A stretch of DNA of 38,125 nt, from NCBI RefSeq assembly GCF_027859075.1, contig NZ_JAQIBL010000277.1, positions 1-38,125 on the forward strand. Direction: 5' to 3'. The notes under the pieces were generated by a model, which was given only the letters and a program-made list of their open reading frames with translations, searched no databases and was not told the origin of the DNA. The DNA comes from Oceanispirochaeta sp. GTDB taxonomy: Bacteria; Spirochaetota; Spirochaetia; DSM-2461. Positions 25,000-34,170 of the stretch are shown piece by piece; within the stretch, counting starts at the first letter, position 1, and every line of letters starts with the position of its first letter. A program made the position numbers and the translations under genes.

Positions 25000-26397
25000 T
25001 CAGTTATTGGGTGTCAAAGGGTATGTCCCCGTGAGACATCCGTTGCAAAAATGCATTTCTTCAGTACTCAAGGCTCTTGTCAAACCGTCCAGGCTGATAT
25101 ATCCCAGGCTGTCGGCTCCAATTTCCCTGCATATTTCTTCAACATCCCTGCCTGTGGCGATCAATTGTTCCGTGTCGGGAGTATCAATACCAAAATAGCA
25201 GGAGTACTTAATGGGCGGGGATACGATTCCAAGATGAACTTCCGAGGCTCCTGCTTTTCTCATGAGAGCCACCAGATGACGGCTTGTGGTTCCTCTGACG
25301 ATGGAATCATCGATGAGGATCACCCTTTTTACTTCTACAACCGATTTAACAACATTCAATTTTACGGATACGGCTTTCTCCCTTAATTCCTGGGAGGGAG
25401 AAATAAAGGTTCTACCGATGTAACGGTTTTTAATAAACCCCATCTCGAAGGGGATTCCCGAGGCTTCAGAATAACCTATGGCCGCGGATATTCCAGAATC
25501 GGGCACGGCGACAACCATATCGGCGTCAATAGGATTTTCCTTGAAATATTCAGCACCGCATCTCTTTCTGGCCTGCATGACATTAATGCCGTCAATCTGA
25601 CTGTCTGGCCGAGCAAAATAGATATCTTCAAAAATACAGGTTGAAAGTTTGGATGAGCTGTCGTATCCCAGGGATGTTACCCCCTTTTCATCAATAACGA
25701 CAATTTCCCCGGGTTCCAAATCCCTTACGAATTCGGCACCCACTGTATTCAGGGCACAGGATTCAGAGGATAGAATCCAGGCATCATCCAGTTTTCCAAG
25801 ACAAAGGGGACGGATTCCATAAGGATCCCTGACACCTATCAGTTTGTTATCGATAAACAATACGATGGCATAAGAGCCTTTTATGGCTCCGGCGGCTTCT
25901 CTCACAGCCTTTTCAATTCCCTTAACTGCCCCCCGGGCAATCATGTTGAGAATGACCTCGGTATCGCTTGTCGTCTGAAAGATGGCACCCCCATCTTCCA
26001 TGAGTGATCTTATAATTTCTGAATTTACCAGATTTCCATTATGGGCGACTGCCAGGGATCCCAGTTTGCAATGACCTTCCAGTGGCTGTGCATTTGCCAG
26101 ATCGCTATTTCCGGTTGTTGAGTAGCGGACATGACCGATGGCTGCATTTCCGGTTTTTAATTCGATAATGGCATCATTCTTGAACACTTCAGTCACAAGA
26201 CCCATACCTTTGCGAGTCGTCAATACGCCGCCACTGCTGATTGTGATACCGGCACTTTCCTGCCCACGGTGCTGCAGACCAAGGAGTCCAAGATAGGTCA
26301 TCTCGCCAACAGGATATTCTTTGGGAGAATAAACACCAAAGACTCCGCATTCTTCATGAAGCTTGTCATCCCCGGGAAATTCTTCGGAAGGCATCAT
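25000..26397 (-). CDS. purF: Amidophosphoribosyltransferase, Fe-S type
   Basis: This 465-residue enzyme commits PRPP to purine synthesis. The catalytic Cys is in EECGVFGVYS near residue 17, after a short propeptide that the family removes. The glutaminase part continues with QHRGQESAGI and HNGNLVNS, and the PRPP loop is RVILIDDSIVRGTTSRHLV. Cys residues at STCIFEDIYFARPDS, YSCYFGIDTP and FCNGCLTG match the [4Fe-4S] ligands of the Bacillus-type enzyme. It starts five bases after purC. Confidence 0.97.
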   Translation of the reverse strand: MMPSEEFPGDDKLHEECGVFGVYSPKEYPVGEMTYLGLLGLQHRGQESAGITISSGGVLTTRKGMGLVTEVFKNDAIIELKTGNAAIGHVRYSTTGNSDLANAQPLEGHCKLGSLAVAHNGNLVNSEIIRSLMEDGGAIFQTTSDTEVILNMIARGAVKGIEKAVREAAGAIKGSYAIVLFIDNKLIGVRDPYGIRPLCLGKLDDAWILSSESCALNTVGAEFVRDLEPGEIVVIDEKGVTSLGYDSSSKLSTCIFEDIYFARPDSQIDGINVMQARKRCGAEYFKENPIDADMVVAVPDSGISAAIGYSEASGIPFEMGFIKNRYIGRTFISPSQELREKAVSVKLNVVKSVVEVKRVILIDDSIVRGTTSRHLVALMRKAGASEVHLGIVSPPIKYSCYFGIDTPDTEQLIATGRDVEEICREIGADSLGYISLDGLTRALSTEEMHFCNGCLTGTYPLTPNN

Positions 26398-26402
26398 ATG
26401 AT

Positions 26403-27122
26403 TTATCCCTTTTCCACTCTGGAAAGTATTTCTCTATAGGCTTGCTGTACATCACCAAGGTCCCGTCTGAATCTGTCCTTATCCAGTTTCTGATTTGTTT
26501 CCTTGTCCCAGAATCGGCAGGTATCTGGACTGATTTCATCTGCAAGAAGAAGTGTGGCATCAGCTGTTTTTCCGAATTCTATTTTGAAGTCGATGAGACG
26601 GATGCCCTGTTTGTCAAAAAACTCTGTCATAATGCGGTTTACATCTGCGGTTATGGCATAAATTTGTTTAAGTTCATCATACGTACTCAAACCCATGGCG
26701 ACGGCATGATGATCGTTGATCAGAGGATCACCAAAAGCATCATTCTTATAACAAATTTCAAAAACGGTATTAGGAATCTCCGTCCCTTCCTCAATGCCCA
26801 GTCTTTTTGCCATGCTGCCTGCAATCACATTACGGACTATGACTTCAAGGGGGATAATGGTAACTGCCTTACAGAGCTGATCCCGATCATCCAGTTTTTC
26901 AACAAAATGAGTGGGAACCCCTTCTTTTTCCAGGATCTTGAACAGAGCTGTTGTAATGGCATTATTAAAAATACCCTTATCCGCAATCTGTCCCTTCTTT
27001 TCACCGTTAAATGCTGTGGCATCGTCTTTATAGCTGACAATGACATAAGCGGGATCATTTGTGGCATAGACTCTTTTAGCCTTGCCCTCATACATCATTT
27101 TCTCTTTGCGGATCTCTTTCAT
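26403..27122 (-). CDS. purC: SAICAR synthetase
   Basis: This 239-residue enzyme joins CAIR and aspartate. The motifs [54 protein letters not shown] and [15 protein letters not shown] are all present. The ATG overlaps the purE stop (ATGA). Confidence 0.97.
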   Translation of the reverse strand: MKEIRKEKMMYEGKAKRVYATNDPAYVIVSYKDDATAFNGEKKGQIADKGIFNNAITTALFKILEKEGVPTHFVEKLDDRDQLCKAVTIIPLEVIVRNVIAGSMAKRLGIEEGTEIPNTVFEICYKNDAFGDPLINDHHAVAMGLSTYDELKQIYAITADVNRIMTEFFDKQGIRLIDFKIEFGKTADATLLLADEISPDTCRFWDKETNQKLDKDRFRRDLGDVQQAYREILSRVEKG

Positions 27123-27598
27123 AATTCAACCCCTTCGCTGTTGTCGGCGATAAATTTTTCTTTCATTTCTTTTCTGAAACGAATCAGTTTTTCTTTAAGC
27201 TCTGGATATTTTACTGCCAGGATTTGTACACCCAGCATGGCGGCGTTATAGGAATTATTGATTCCGACAGTAGCCACGGGGATGGCTTTGGGCATCTGCA
27301 CGATAGAAAAAAGAGAATCCATGCCATGGAAAGCAGCATCCAGAGGCACTCCGATGACGGGGAGAATGGTTTGGGAAGCCACGACTCCAGGAAGATGGGC
27401 AGATAATCCGGCTCCTGCAATTATAAATTCACAGCCCTCTTCTTCCAGACGTCTGATTACTTCTGTCAGTTTTTCCGGCACTCTATGGGCAGACAGAATA
27501 TGAGCTTCGTATTCAATACCGAATTCCTTGAGACAGACGGCAGCGCCTTTCATTTTATCCTGATCAGACCTGCTGCCGAAAAAAATTGCACATTTCAC
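27119..27598 (-). CDS. purE: N5-CAIR mutase / AIR carboxylase PurE
   Basis: This 159-residue protein shows [54 protein letters not shown] and [25 protein letters not shown]. The AHLPG and SIVQMP segments look like class I PurE (N5-CAIR mutase), which needs PurK, yet no purK is in this operon. Class II (direct AIR carboxylase, known in some spirochaetes) cannot be excluded by eye. It starts with GTG, eight bases after GGAGG. Confidence 0.94.
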   Translation of the reverse strand: MKCAIFFGSRSDQDKMKGAAVCLKEFGIEYEAHILSAHRVPEKLTEVIRRLEEEGCEFIIAGAGLSAHLPGVVASQTILPVIGVPLDAAFHGMDSLFSIVQMPKAIPVATVGINNSYNAAMLGVQILAVKYPELKEKLIRFRKEMKEKFIADNSEGVEL

Positions 27599-27619
27599 GT
27601 ATTACTCCTCCTTCCGAAA

Positions 27620-30600
27620 TTATTTGAAATACCTGACAGCCGATTCAAAAAGTGGCTGATTTTTTTCACCGGGAATATTCATGAAATTATCCCCGGAAAA
27701 ACGTTCTGTATGACCCATTTTCCCCAGAATTTTTCCACAGAGAGAACTGATGCCTTCAATGGCCAGATCTGATCCGTTAGGATTGTAGCGTGGATTCAAG
27801 CTACTGAGGCCCTGGTCATCACAGTACTGAAAGGCAATTTGCCCCTTCTTTTGTAGATCCGCCAGAACCGATGGAGAAGTACTGAAGCGTCCCTCTCCAT
27901 GAGAGATCGCTATCTGATGGAGATCTCCGGCTTCCATATTCTGAAGCCAGGGAGAAAGTTCACTAACCACTCTGGTGGTGACCATCCGGGAAATGTGTCT
28001 ATTGTTCATATTTCTGGCCAATGTGGGAGAATCAGAATTCAGTGTCCTGACCTCCCCATAAGGCAATAGCCCCGACTTGATGAGTGCCTGAAATCCATTG
28101 CAGATGCCCAGGATAAGACCATCCCGGTCCAACAGATCCTGTATGGCCTGTGAAACCAATGGATTTGTGAGAACATTGGCGATAAATTTCCCAGAACCAT
28201 CAGGTTCATCTCCCGCAGAAAACCCACCCGAGAGCATCAGAATCTGTGAGGAATTAATTCCCTTGACCATCTGCTCCAGACTCACCAGCACATCTGAACG
28301 GCTTCTGTTACAGAATACGGAGCTCAATGTGGTGGCGCCGGCATTCTGGAAAGAACGTTCCGTGTCGTACTCACAGTTGGTTCCAGGGAATACAGGGATA
28401 AAGACCCGGGGAGCCAGGGATAGAGGGGGCTTTTTCCATTCAGACCTTCTCTTGTACAAAGGCAGAGTACAGTCATTCGAGTCAGTGATATCCGGATCGT
28501 CTGTGAAGATCATATTCAGCGGCTTTTCCCAGATGAGTAATGCCTCTTCCAGGGATACTGAAAAATCCTGGAATCGAAGCTCATCTTCGGGGATTGTCTG
28601 ACCCAGGACGATTAGCTGAGGATGAAGAACGGCGAGATCTGGATCCTCAGATTCGAAAAGGATATCCCCTTTCCCTTTGTCAAAAAGAAAGACCCTCTCA
28701 TCTGACATCTCAAATCCGATGCCGTTTCCTACAGCCATCCTGAAAATCTGAGCGGCAATTCCGCCTTCTTTCACTGTCGAGGCTGATTTTATCTTTCCCA
28801 TTCGATTCAAATCTTCGATCAGATCGAATCCTGATTTCAATTTCTCCCAGACAGGAAGATGATACTCATCCTGGACAAGGGGGAGTAAATAAACGGTATG
28901 ACCGGCTTTTTTGAATTCTGAAGAGACAATGGTATCAATTTTTGATGTTGTCACAGCAAAAGAAATCAGGGTGGGAGGGACATGTATGTCATGGAAAGTA
29001 CCGGACATACTGTCTTTACCGCCGATGGCGGGAATATCCAACTCTTCCTGAGCAGAAAGTGCTCCCAATAATGCCGAAAAAGGAAGTCCCCAGTTTTCAG
29101 GATCTTTTCCCAGCCGTTTGAAATATTCCTGAAAACTCAATCGGGCTTTGCGCCAATGCCCCCCTGAAACAACCAGTCGCGCCAGAGAGGACACCACAGC
29201 ATAGATACTGCCGTGATAGGGGCTCCACCTGGAGAGTCCCGGATCAAAACCGTATGCCATAAGGCTGCAGGTCGTTGTTCTGCCCTTCTGTACGGGTAAT
29301 TTGTGAATCGAGGATTCCGACTCGCTCAGTTGGTATTTTCCACCGTAGGGCATCTGAACCGTTGATGCACCGATGGAGGCATCAAACATCTCGACCAAGC
29401 CTTTTTGGGAACAGACATTCAAGCTGGAGAGGGACTGTTTGAATGATTCCTTATCTATTGTTTTCATCACTGTAAAAGGATTCTCGTCCCAGTTGATCAT
29501 CCCGATGGAGACATCCGTGGTCTGCCTGACACCGTTTGTATCCAGAAACCCCCGGTCCAGATCAACAATGCTCTGACCTCTCCATTTCAGAATCAGGCGA
29601 TTGTTCCCGGTTACATCTGCGACATAACTGGCATCCAGATTTTCATCAGCGGCAAATTGAATCATCCGGTCCTTGTCGGCGGGATTGACAACAACGGCCA
29701 TTCTTTCCTGGGATTCAGAGATGGCCAGTTCGGTCCCGCTCAGCCCCTTGTATTTTGTGGGAATCCTGTCCAGGTCGATGCATAACCCCGGGCTGAGCTC
29801 TCCAATAGCGACTGATACCCCGCCGGCTCCAAAGTCATTGCATTTTTTGATGAGACCGGTGACATCGGGATTCCTGAAAAGCCTCTGAATCTTACGTTCC
29901 TCCGGAGCATTTCCTTTCTGTACTTCTGCACTGCAGCTTTGAAGGGACTCACTGCTGTGCTCTTTAGAAGACCCCGTGGCTCCTCCGCATCCGTCCCGTC
30001 CTGTCTTACCACCGATCAGGATGATAACATCACCGGGGACAGGTGTTTCTCTACGGACCATGAACTCAGGCACGGCTCCTACAACGGCGCCTACTTCCAT
30101 TCTCTTTGCTTTGTAACCGGGGTCATAGATCTCACGGACAAAGCTAGTTGCCAGACCGATCTGATTCCCATAGGAACTAGAACCCCGGGCTGCGGTTCTG
30201 GTGATGTATTTCTGGGGAAGTTTACCGGGGATTGTGTTCTCCATTTTTTCTGTTGGATCAGAGGCTCCTGTGATCCTCATGGCCTGATACACATAGGACC
30301 GACCCGAAAGAGGGTCTCTGATGGCTCCGCCAATACAGGTGGAGGCTCCCCCGAAGGGTTCAATTTCAGTAGGATGATTATGGGTCTCATTCTTAAACAT
30401 CAGGAGCCAGGGTTCGTCTTTTCCGTCAACATCCACCTGGATTCTAACACTGCAGGCATTTATCTCCTCAGAGACATCCAGGTCATCCAGAAGGCCTTCT
30501 TTTATTTGTCTTTTCCCAGAGATGGTGGCCATATCCATGAGAGTCAGTGGTCTGTCATTACGCCCGCAGAGACTGCGGATACTGATATAATGATCCAGAG

Positions 30601-31384
30601 TCTTTTGTAGAACTATCTGGAATCTGTCTTCGGGTAGAATGATTTTCTTGATTTCAGTTTCAAAGGTGGTGTGACGGCAGTGATCCGACCAATAGGTATC
30701 GAGGACCCGGATCTCGGTCTCTGTGGGAGACCGTTTTTCAGTCTCTGAAAAATAGTTCTGACAGTACAATACATCTTCTGCCGACATCGCCAGTCCCATA
30801 GAACGGCGAATCCCTTCTGGGGCGGCTGTATTAAAATCCTGGAGAACTGGAACATCAGAGGCCAGGGAACCAAGGTCAAAGAGTGAATGTCCCTTGAGAT
30901 CTTTTTCTCTGGCTTCCACCGGATTGATGCAGTATTTCTTGATGTGTAGAAGATCATCATCCTTGAGCGTCCCTTCAATGACGATGAGGCGACTGGTTCT
31001 GACAACACCCGTCCAGTCGGGATATACTAGATGAATACATTGAGCCGCAGAATCTGCCCGCTGGTCAAATTGACCCGGAAGATATTCTATGCCAAAGGAA
31101 TGCCCATCCCCGGGTAATTCATCAAGGATGATATCCGATGGAATTTCAGAAAATACCGAAATGCTGATCCTGGCTAGACGGGGGGCATCAAGCTCTGTTA
31201 ATTCGTATATGTTGATGATCCTGATTCTTGAGATACTCCGGATTCCAAGAGTTTCAACAAGATCTGATTTCAGAGCTTCTGCTTCATTGTCACGGCCGCT
31301 TTTTTTTTCTACAAAAACACGGGAAAAATCACTCATACTGTGATGCATTCCTTTTGAAGCCGAAAGCATGTCTTCCGGTTTCAC
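27620..31384 (-). CDS. purL: Phosphoribosylformylglycinamidine synthase, single-chain
   Basis: This 1254-residue fused FGAM synthetase includes both the synthetase and the glutaminase domain, so separate purS and purQ are not needed. The synthetase shows TYWSDHCRHTTFETEI, FKNETHNHPTEIEPFGGA and CIGGAIRDPLSGRSYVYQAM in the first half, and KDSMSGTF later. The C-terminal glutaminase has VFIPVFPGTNCEYD, LILGICNGFQALIKSG (nucleophile Cys) and ISHGEGRF (His and Glu). The long frame starts with GTG at 31384; the first true ATG is 15 bases downstream and other ATGs follow, so the exact start is uncertain. First gene of the operon, controlled by the riboswitch upstream. Confidence 0.96.
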   Translation of the reverse strand: MKPEDMLSASKGMHHSMSDFSRVFVEKKSGRDNEAEALKSDLVETLGIRSISRIRIINIYELTELDAPRLARISISVFSEIPSDIILDELPGDGHSFGIEYLPGQFDQRADSAAQCIHLVYPDWTGVVRTSRLIVIEGTLKDDDLLHIKKYCINPVEAREKDLKGHSLFDLGSLASDVPVLQDFNTAAPEGIRRSMGLAMSAEDVLYCQNYFSETEKRSPTETEIRVLDTYWSDHCRHTTFETEIKKIILPEDRFQIVLQKTLDHYISIRSLCGRNDRPLTLMDMATISGKRQIKEGLLDDLDVSEEINACSVRIQVDVDGKDEPWLLMFKNETHNHPTEIEPFGGASTCIGGAIRDPLSGRSYVYQAMRITGASDPTEKMENTIPGKLPQKYITRTAARGSSSYGNQIGLATSFVREIYDPGYKAKRMEVGAVVGAVPEFMVRRETPVPGDVIILIGGKTGRDGCGGATGSSKEHSSESLQSCSAEVQKGNAPEERKIQRLFRNPDVTGLIKKCNDFGAGGVSVAIGELSPGLCIDLDRIPTKYKGLSGTELAISESQERMAVVVNPADKDRMIQFAADENLDASYVADVTGNNRLILKWRGQSIVDLDRGFLDTNGVRQTTDVSIGMINWDENPFTVMKTIDKESFKQSLSSLNVCSQKGLVEMFDASIGASTVQMPYGGKYQLSESESSIHKLPVQKGRTTTCSLMAYGFDPGLSRWSPYHGSIYAVVSSLARLVVSGGHWRKARLSFQEYFKRLGKDPENWGLPFSALLGALSAQEELDIPAIGGKDSMSGTFHDIHVPPTLISFAVTTSKIDTIVSSEFKKAGHTVYLLPLVQDEYHLPVWEKLKSGFDLIEDLNRMGKIKSASTVKEGGIAAQIFRMAVGNGIGFEMSDERVFLFDKGKGDILFESEDPDLAVLHPQLIVLGQTIPEDELRFQDFSVSLEEALLIWEKPLNMIFTDDPDITDSNDCTLPLYKRRSEWKKPPLSLAPRVFIPVFPGTNCEYDTERSFQNAGATTLSSVFCNRSRSDVLVSLEQMVKGINSSQILMLSGGFSAGDEPDGSGKFIANVLTNPLVSQAIQDLLDRDGLILGICNGFQALIKSGLLPYGEVRTLNSDSPTLARNMNNRHISRMVTTRVVSELSPWLQNMEAGDLHQIAISHGEGRFSTSPSVLADLQKKGQIAFQYCDDQGLSSLNPRYNPNGSDLAIEGISSLCGKILGKMGHTERFSGDNFMNIPGEKNQPLFESAVRYFK

Positions 31385-31423
31385 TGAATAAATTTCCGTA
31401 CTGAATAAAGCTTATCCAAATCT

Positions 31424-31457
31424 AAAAACAAACAGTGTCTTAACACTCTTTTAGAGT
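31424..31457 (-). terminator. Candidate riboswitch expression platform
   Basis: On the - strand two overlapping hairpins are possible: ACTCT-AAA-AGAGT, and then AGTGT-TAAG-ACACT followed by GTTTGTTTTT. They share bases and so exclude each other, as a terminator/antiterminator pair would. The stems are only 5 bp, so the assignment is tentative. Confidence 0.4.
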
Positions 31458-31479
31458 AGAATACAAGAGGAATCCATTG

Positions 31480-31547
31480 ACTTATAGTTGATCCTTTACG
31501 GGGATCAGTAGAAACTCTCGAAACCATATTATTCGGAATATATAAGC
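31480..31547 (-). ncRNA. Purine riboswitch (guanine type)
   Basis: All aptamer parts are present on the - strand. P1 pairs GCTTATA with TATAAGT, P2 has arms around the loop ATATGGT, and J2/3 is GTTTCTAC. P3 pairs GATCC with GGATC around a CCGTAAA-type loop, and J3/1 is AACTATA. The C in J3/1 at the position that pairs with the ligand (AAC-TATA, against GAT-TATG in adenine riboswitches) indicates guanine/hypoxanthine. It lies ~95 bases before purL and should shut the purine operon off when guanine is plentiful. Confidence 0.93.
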
Positions 31548-31572
31548 TTTATCTTTTCAGGCCCCTACACTA

Positions 31573-31607
31573 ACATGTTCAATATTTAAGTTCAACATGT
31601 CTGACAA
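31573..31607 (-). promoter_or_regulatory. Candidate purine operon promoter with overlapping dyad
   Basis: On the - strand TTGTCA (31602-31607) and TATTGA (31579-31584) are 17 bases apart, which would place the transcript start ~25 bases before the riboswitch. A dyad, ACATGTT N14 AACATGT (31573-31600), covers the spacer and -10, as a repressor operator would. The -10 is not strong. Confidence 0.5.
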
Positions 31608-31843
31608 GTCATTATGGTGGAATGTGGAGGAGGTTCCAAAGCTTTTTAAGCCAGCATTAAAGAAGAGTCAATCCTCTGAAACACTGGAAGATCATTCCAT
31701 AAATATACAGATATTAATACAAAATTGTAGGAAAGAGAGAGAAAACAGATATATAATGAGTAATTTATTCGAAACAGCTACAAATCGCCTCTTATTTCTG
31801 GTATAAATATTAAAAACAAATTGTAATCAAATGGAGTTCACCT
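31608..31843. other. Intergenic region before the amino acid importer
   Basis: About 240 bases lie between the purine promoter and the binding-protein gene. A TATAAT occurs at ~31755 and TATAAA at ~31802, but no well-spaced -35 was found. A 69-codon frame from 31597 lacks a ribosome site and family-like sequence and is not called. The importer promoter must be here, but it could not be fixed. Confidence 0.5.
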
Positions 31844-32593
31844 ATGAAAAAATTATTATTACTTTCATTGATTCTTATTCTCAGCGCAACTGCTGTATTT
31901 GCCGGAGGACAGAAAGAAGTCAGCAATGTCATCGTCATCGCCTCGGATGCAACATGGCCTCCCATGGAATTCCTGAATGAAAATAAAGAGATCATCGGTT
32001 TTGATGTAGATATGCTCAAGGCTGCAGCAGAAGCCGGTGGTTTTGAAATAGAAATCGTCAACACAGCATGGGATGGAATTTTTGCCGGTCTGGCGAATGG
32101 CAACTACGATGCCGTATGTTCCTCCGTAACGATTACTGAAGATAGAAAAGCTGCCATGGATTTTTCAATACCCTATATCAACGCAGGTCAGGTCCTAATC
32201 GTTGCAAAAGATTCCAAGGGAATCACAACTCTTGCTGATATGTCAGGGAAATCACTGGGTGCTCAGATTGGAACAACCGGTGCCATTGCCATAACTGATG
32301 CTGGAAATGTCGAACTGAAAACCTACGATGAACTGGGACTGGCCATCGAAGATCTGGCCAATGGTAATATCGACGGTGTCGTTGCAGACAGTCCTATTGC
32401 GGCTGACTATGTTCTGGGAAATGATACCTATAATTCCAAACTGAAAATCGTTGGTGATCCTTTCACCGATGAATTTTACGGTGTGGCTGTCAAAAAAGGG
32501 AATTCTGAAGTTCTTGATAAACTGAATGCAGGTCTTAAAGCCGTCATCGAATCCGGTAAAAGAGATGAGCTGATCACTAAATGGCTTCGATAA
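31844..32593 (+). CDS. Polar amino acid ABC transporter substrate-binding protein
   Basis: This 249-residue periplasmic protein is of the family 3 (GlnH/HisJ/ArtJ) type. The signal peptide MKKLLLLSLILILSATAVFA has probable cleavage after A20, and no lipobox Cys is present. Mature motifs are IASDATWPPMEFLNENKEIIGFDVDMLKAAAEAGGF and SSVTITEDRKAAMDFSIPY, followed by the second lobe ADMSGKSLGAQIGTTGA. GGAG lies seven bases before the ATG. The exact amino acid (Gln, His, Arg or other) cannot be told. Its stop overlaps the permease start. Confidence 0.93.
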   Translation: MKKLLLLSLILILSATAVFAGGQKEVSNVIVIASDATWPPMEFLNENKEIIGFDVDMLKAAAEAGGFEIEIVNTAWDGIFAGLANGNYDAVCSSVTITEDRKAAMDFSIPYINAGQVLIVAKDSKGITTLADMSGKSLGAQIGTTGAIAITDAGNVELKTYDELGLAIEDLANGNIDGVVADSPIAADYVLGNDTYNSKLKIVGDPFTDEFYGVAVKKGNSEVLDKLNAGLKAVIESGKRDELITKWLR

Positions 32594-33375
32594 TTGATAA
32601 CAACCATAACAAAATTGAAGTAACTGATGGAGCCCTTATACCCGGTAAAGGGAATAAGGGGCTCTTTTCTTCCTGGCAGATTACTTTTTTCGGGGCGATT
32701 CTGATCATCATTCTCCTCCCTGTTTTGAAGCCGGATCCTTACTGGAGGATATTGAAATTCCTTCCAGACGGGATTCTGGTTACTTTTCAGGTAACAATCA
32801 TGTCCATCATCTGTGCCACCTTCATCGGACTGCTCACGGGACTTGGCCAAATTTCCAGGAATGTAGTTTTTAACAGAATTGCTACAATTTATGTCGAATT
32901 AATCAGGGGCATCCCCCTCCTGGTTCAGTTGTTCTATATCTATTTTGCTTTGGGTAAATTTCTGAATATTCAGGGTATGGTTGCGGCCGTCATAGCCATG
33001 GCAGTCTGTTACGGTGCCTATATGGGAGAGATTTTCAGGGCGGGAATTCTATCTATCCCCAAGGGACAGATGGAAGCAGCCATAGCACTGGGAATGTCCA
33101 GGGGCCAGGCGATCAGGCTGATCATCCTGCCTCAGACCATGAGAATAATACTTCCTGCCATTGGAAACGAGTTCATTGCTCTTCTGAAAGACTCGTCCCT
33201 GGTTTCGGTGCTGGCAATATCCGATCTGCTGCGCAGAGGACGTGAGTTTGCGTCAACGACTTTCCTTTATTTTGAAAGTTATACGATGGTGGCTCTGGTC
33301 TATCTGGTGTTCACACTCTTTTTATCCAGACTTGTGGCTATAATGGAAGAAAGGATGGCTCTCCGTGGAAAATAG
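32581..33375 (+). CDS. Polar amino acid ABC transporter permease
   Basis: This 264-residue inner membrane protein is of the HisM/GlnP class. An N-terminal cytoplasmic tail of ~30 residues precedes a first membrane segment ([16 protein letters not shown]), then the permease core [41 protein letters not shown], and the EAA loop [29 protein letters not shown]. It is probably a homodimer, since only one permease gene is present. The start overlaps the binding-protein gene by 13 bases. Confidence 0.94.
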   Translation: MASIIDNNHNKIEVTDGALIPGKGNKGLFSSWQITFFGAILIIILLPVLKPDPYWRILKFLPDGILVTFQVTIMSIICATFIGLLTGLGQISRNVVFNRIATIYVELIRGIPLLVQLFYIYFALGKFLNIQGMVAAVIAMAVCYGAYMGEIFRAGILSIPKGQMEAAIALGMSRGQAIRLIILPQTMRIILPAIGNEFIALLKDSSLVSVLAISDLLRRGREFASTTFLYFESYTMVALVYLVFTLFLSRLVAIMEERMALRGK

Positions 33376-34096
33376 AATCAGTATAAGAAATGCCGTTAAG
33401 GATTTTGGTATTGTCATGGCTCTGAACGGAACCAGCCTGGAGATCAAGAGCGGTGAAGTTGTCCTGATTATCGGTCCTTCCGGCAGCGGTAAAAGCACCC
33501 TTCTGCGAAGTGTAAACCGTCTTGAAGTTCTGACTTCGGGTGAAATATTCATTGATGGTGACAGTGTCACTAATCCCGATTCGGATATCCGACTCATTAG
33601 AGAAGAGGTCGGGATGGTCTTTCAGGACTTCAACCTTTTCCCTCACTTGTCAGTACTTGAAAATATTTCTATTTCTCCCCGGCAGGTAAAAAAAGAACCC
33701 AAAGAATCTGCACTTCAGAATGCCATGCGTTTGCTGAAGCAGGTGGGACTGGAAGAAAAGGCCGAGTCTTATCCCGGGGAGCTTTCGGGAGGACAAAAGC
33801 AGAGGGTTGCCATAGCCAGAGCCCTGGCCATGAATCCCAAGGTCATGCTTTTTGATGAACCCACATCGGCATTGGATCCAGAAATGGTCAAGGAAGTTCT
33901 GGATGTTATGCTCGATCTGGCAAAGAATGGAATGACCATGATGGTTGTATCCCATGAAATGGGTTTTGCCAGGGCCGCTGCGGACCGGGTTATCTTTATG
34001 GATGAAGGTCAGATTGTCGAAGAAGGCACACCTTCTGATCTATTTGATCATCCTAAAGAAGAGCGTACAAAGCAGTTTTTAAAGCATATTCTTTAA
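33365..34096 (+). CDS. Polar amino acid ABC transporter ATPase
   Basis: This 243-residue GlnQ/HisP-type ATPase has Walker [10 protein letters not shown] (~residues 36-44), Q-loop [20 protein letters not shown], signature [18 protein letters not shown], Walker [17 protein letters not shown] and H-loop [22 protein letters not shown]. It starts with GTG inside the permease 3' end (11-base overlap), with AAGGA upstream, and ends before a strong terminator. Confidence 0.96.
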   Translation: MENRISIRNAVKDFGIVMALNGTSLEIKSGEVVLIIGPSGSGKSTLLRSVNRLEVLTSGEIFIDGDSVTNPDSDIRLIREEVGMVFQDFNLFPHLSVLENISISPRQVKKEPKESALQNAMRLLKQVGLEEKAESYPGELSGGQKQRVAIARALAMNPKVMLFDEPTSALDPEMVKEVLDVMLDLAKNGMTMMVVSHEMGFARAAADRVIFMDEGQIVEEGTPSDLFDHPKEERTKQFLKHIL

Positions 34097-34115
34097 AAGT
34101 TATGTAATTATTGTG

Positions 34116-34148
34116 AAAAGGGCGTTGCAAAGGCAATGCCCTTTTTTT
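34116..34148 (+). terminator. Terminator of the amino acid importer operon
   Basis: GGGCGTTGC (34120-34128) pairs with GCAATGCCC (34133-34141), with one G-T pair, around an AAAG loop, and is followed by T7 (34142-34148). The upstream AAAA allows stem extension and weak function in the other direction. Confidence 0.95.
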
Positions 34149-34170
34149 AAATCTGTATCTGCTGGTTCAT

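Noticed and set aside
31597-31806. 69-codon frame in the purL/importer intergenic region
   Set aside because: There is no ribosome site, it overlaps the promoter dyad, and it has no recognisable protein character; most likely chance.
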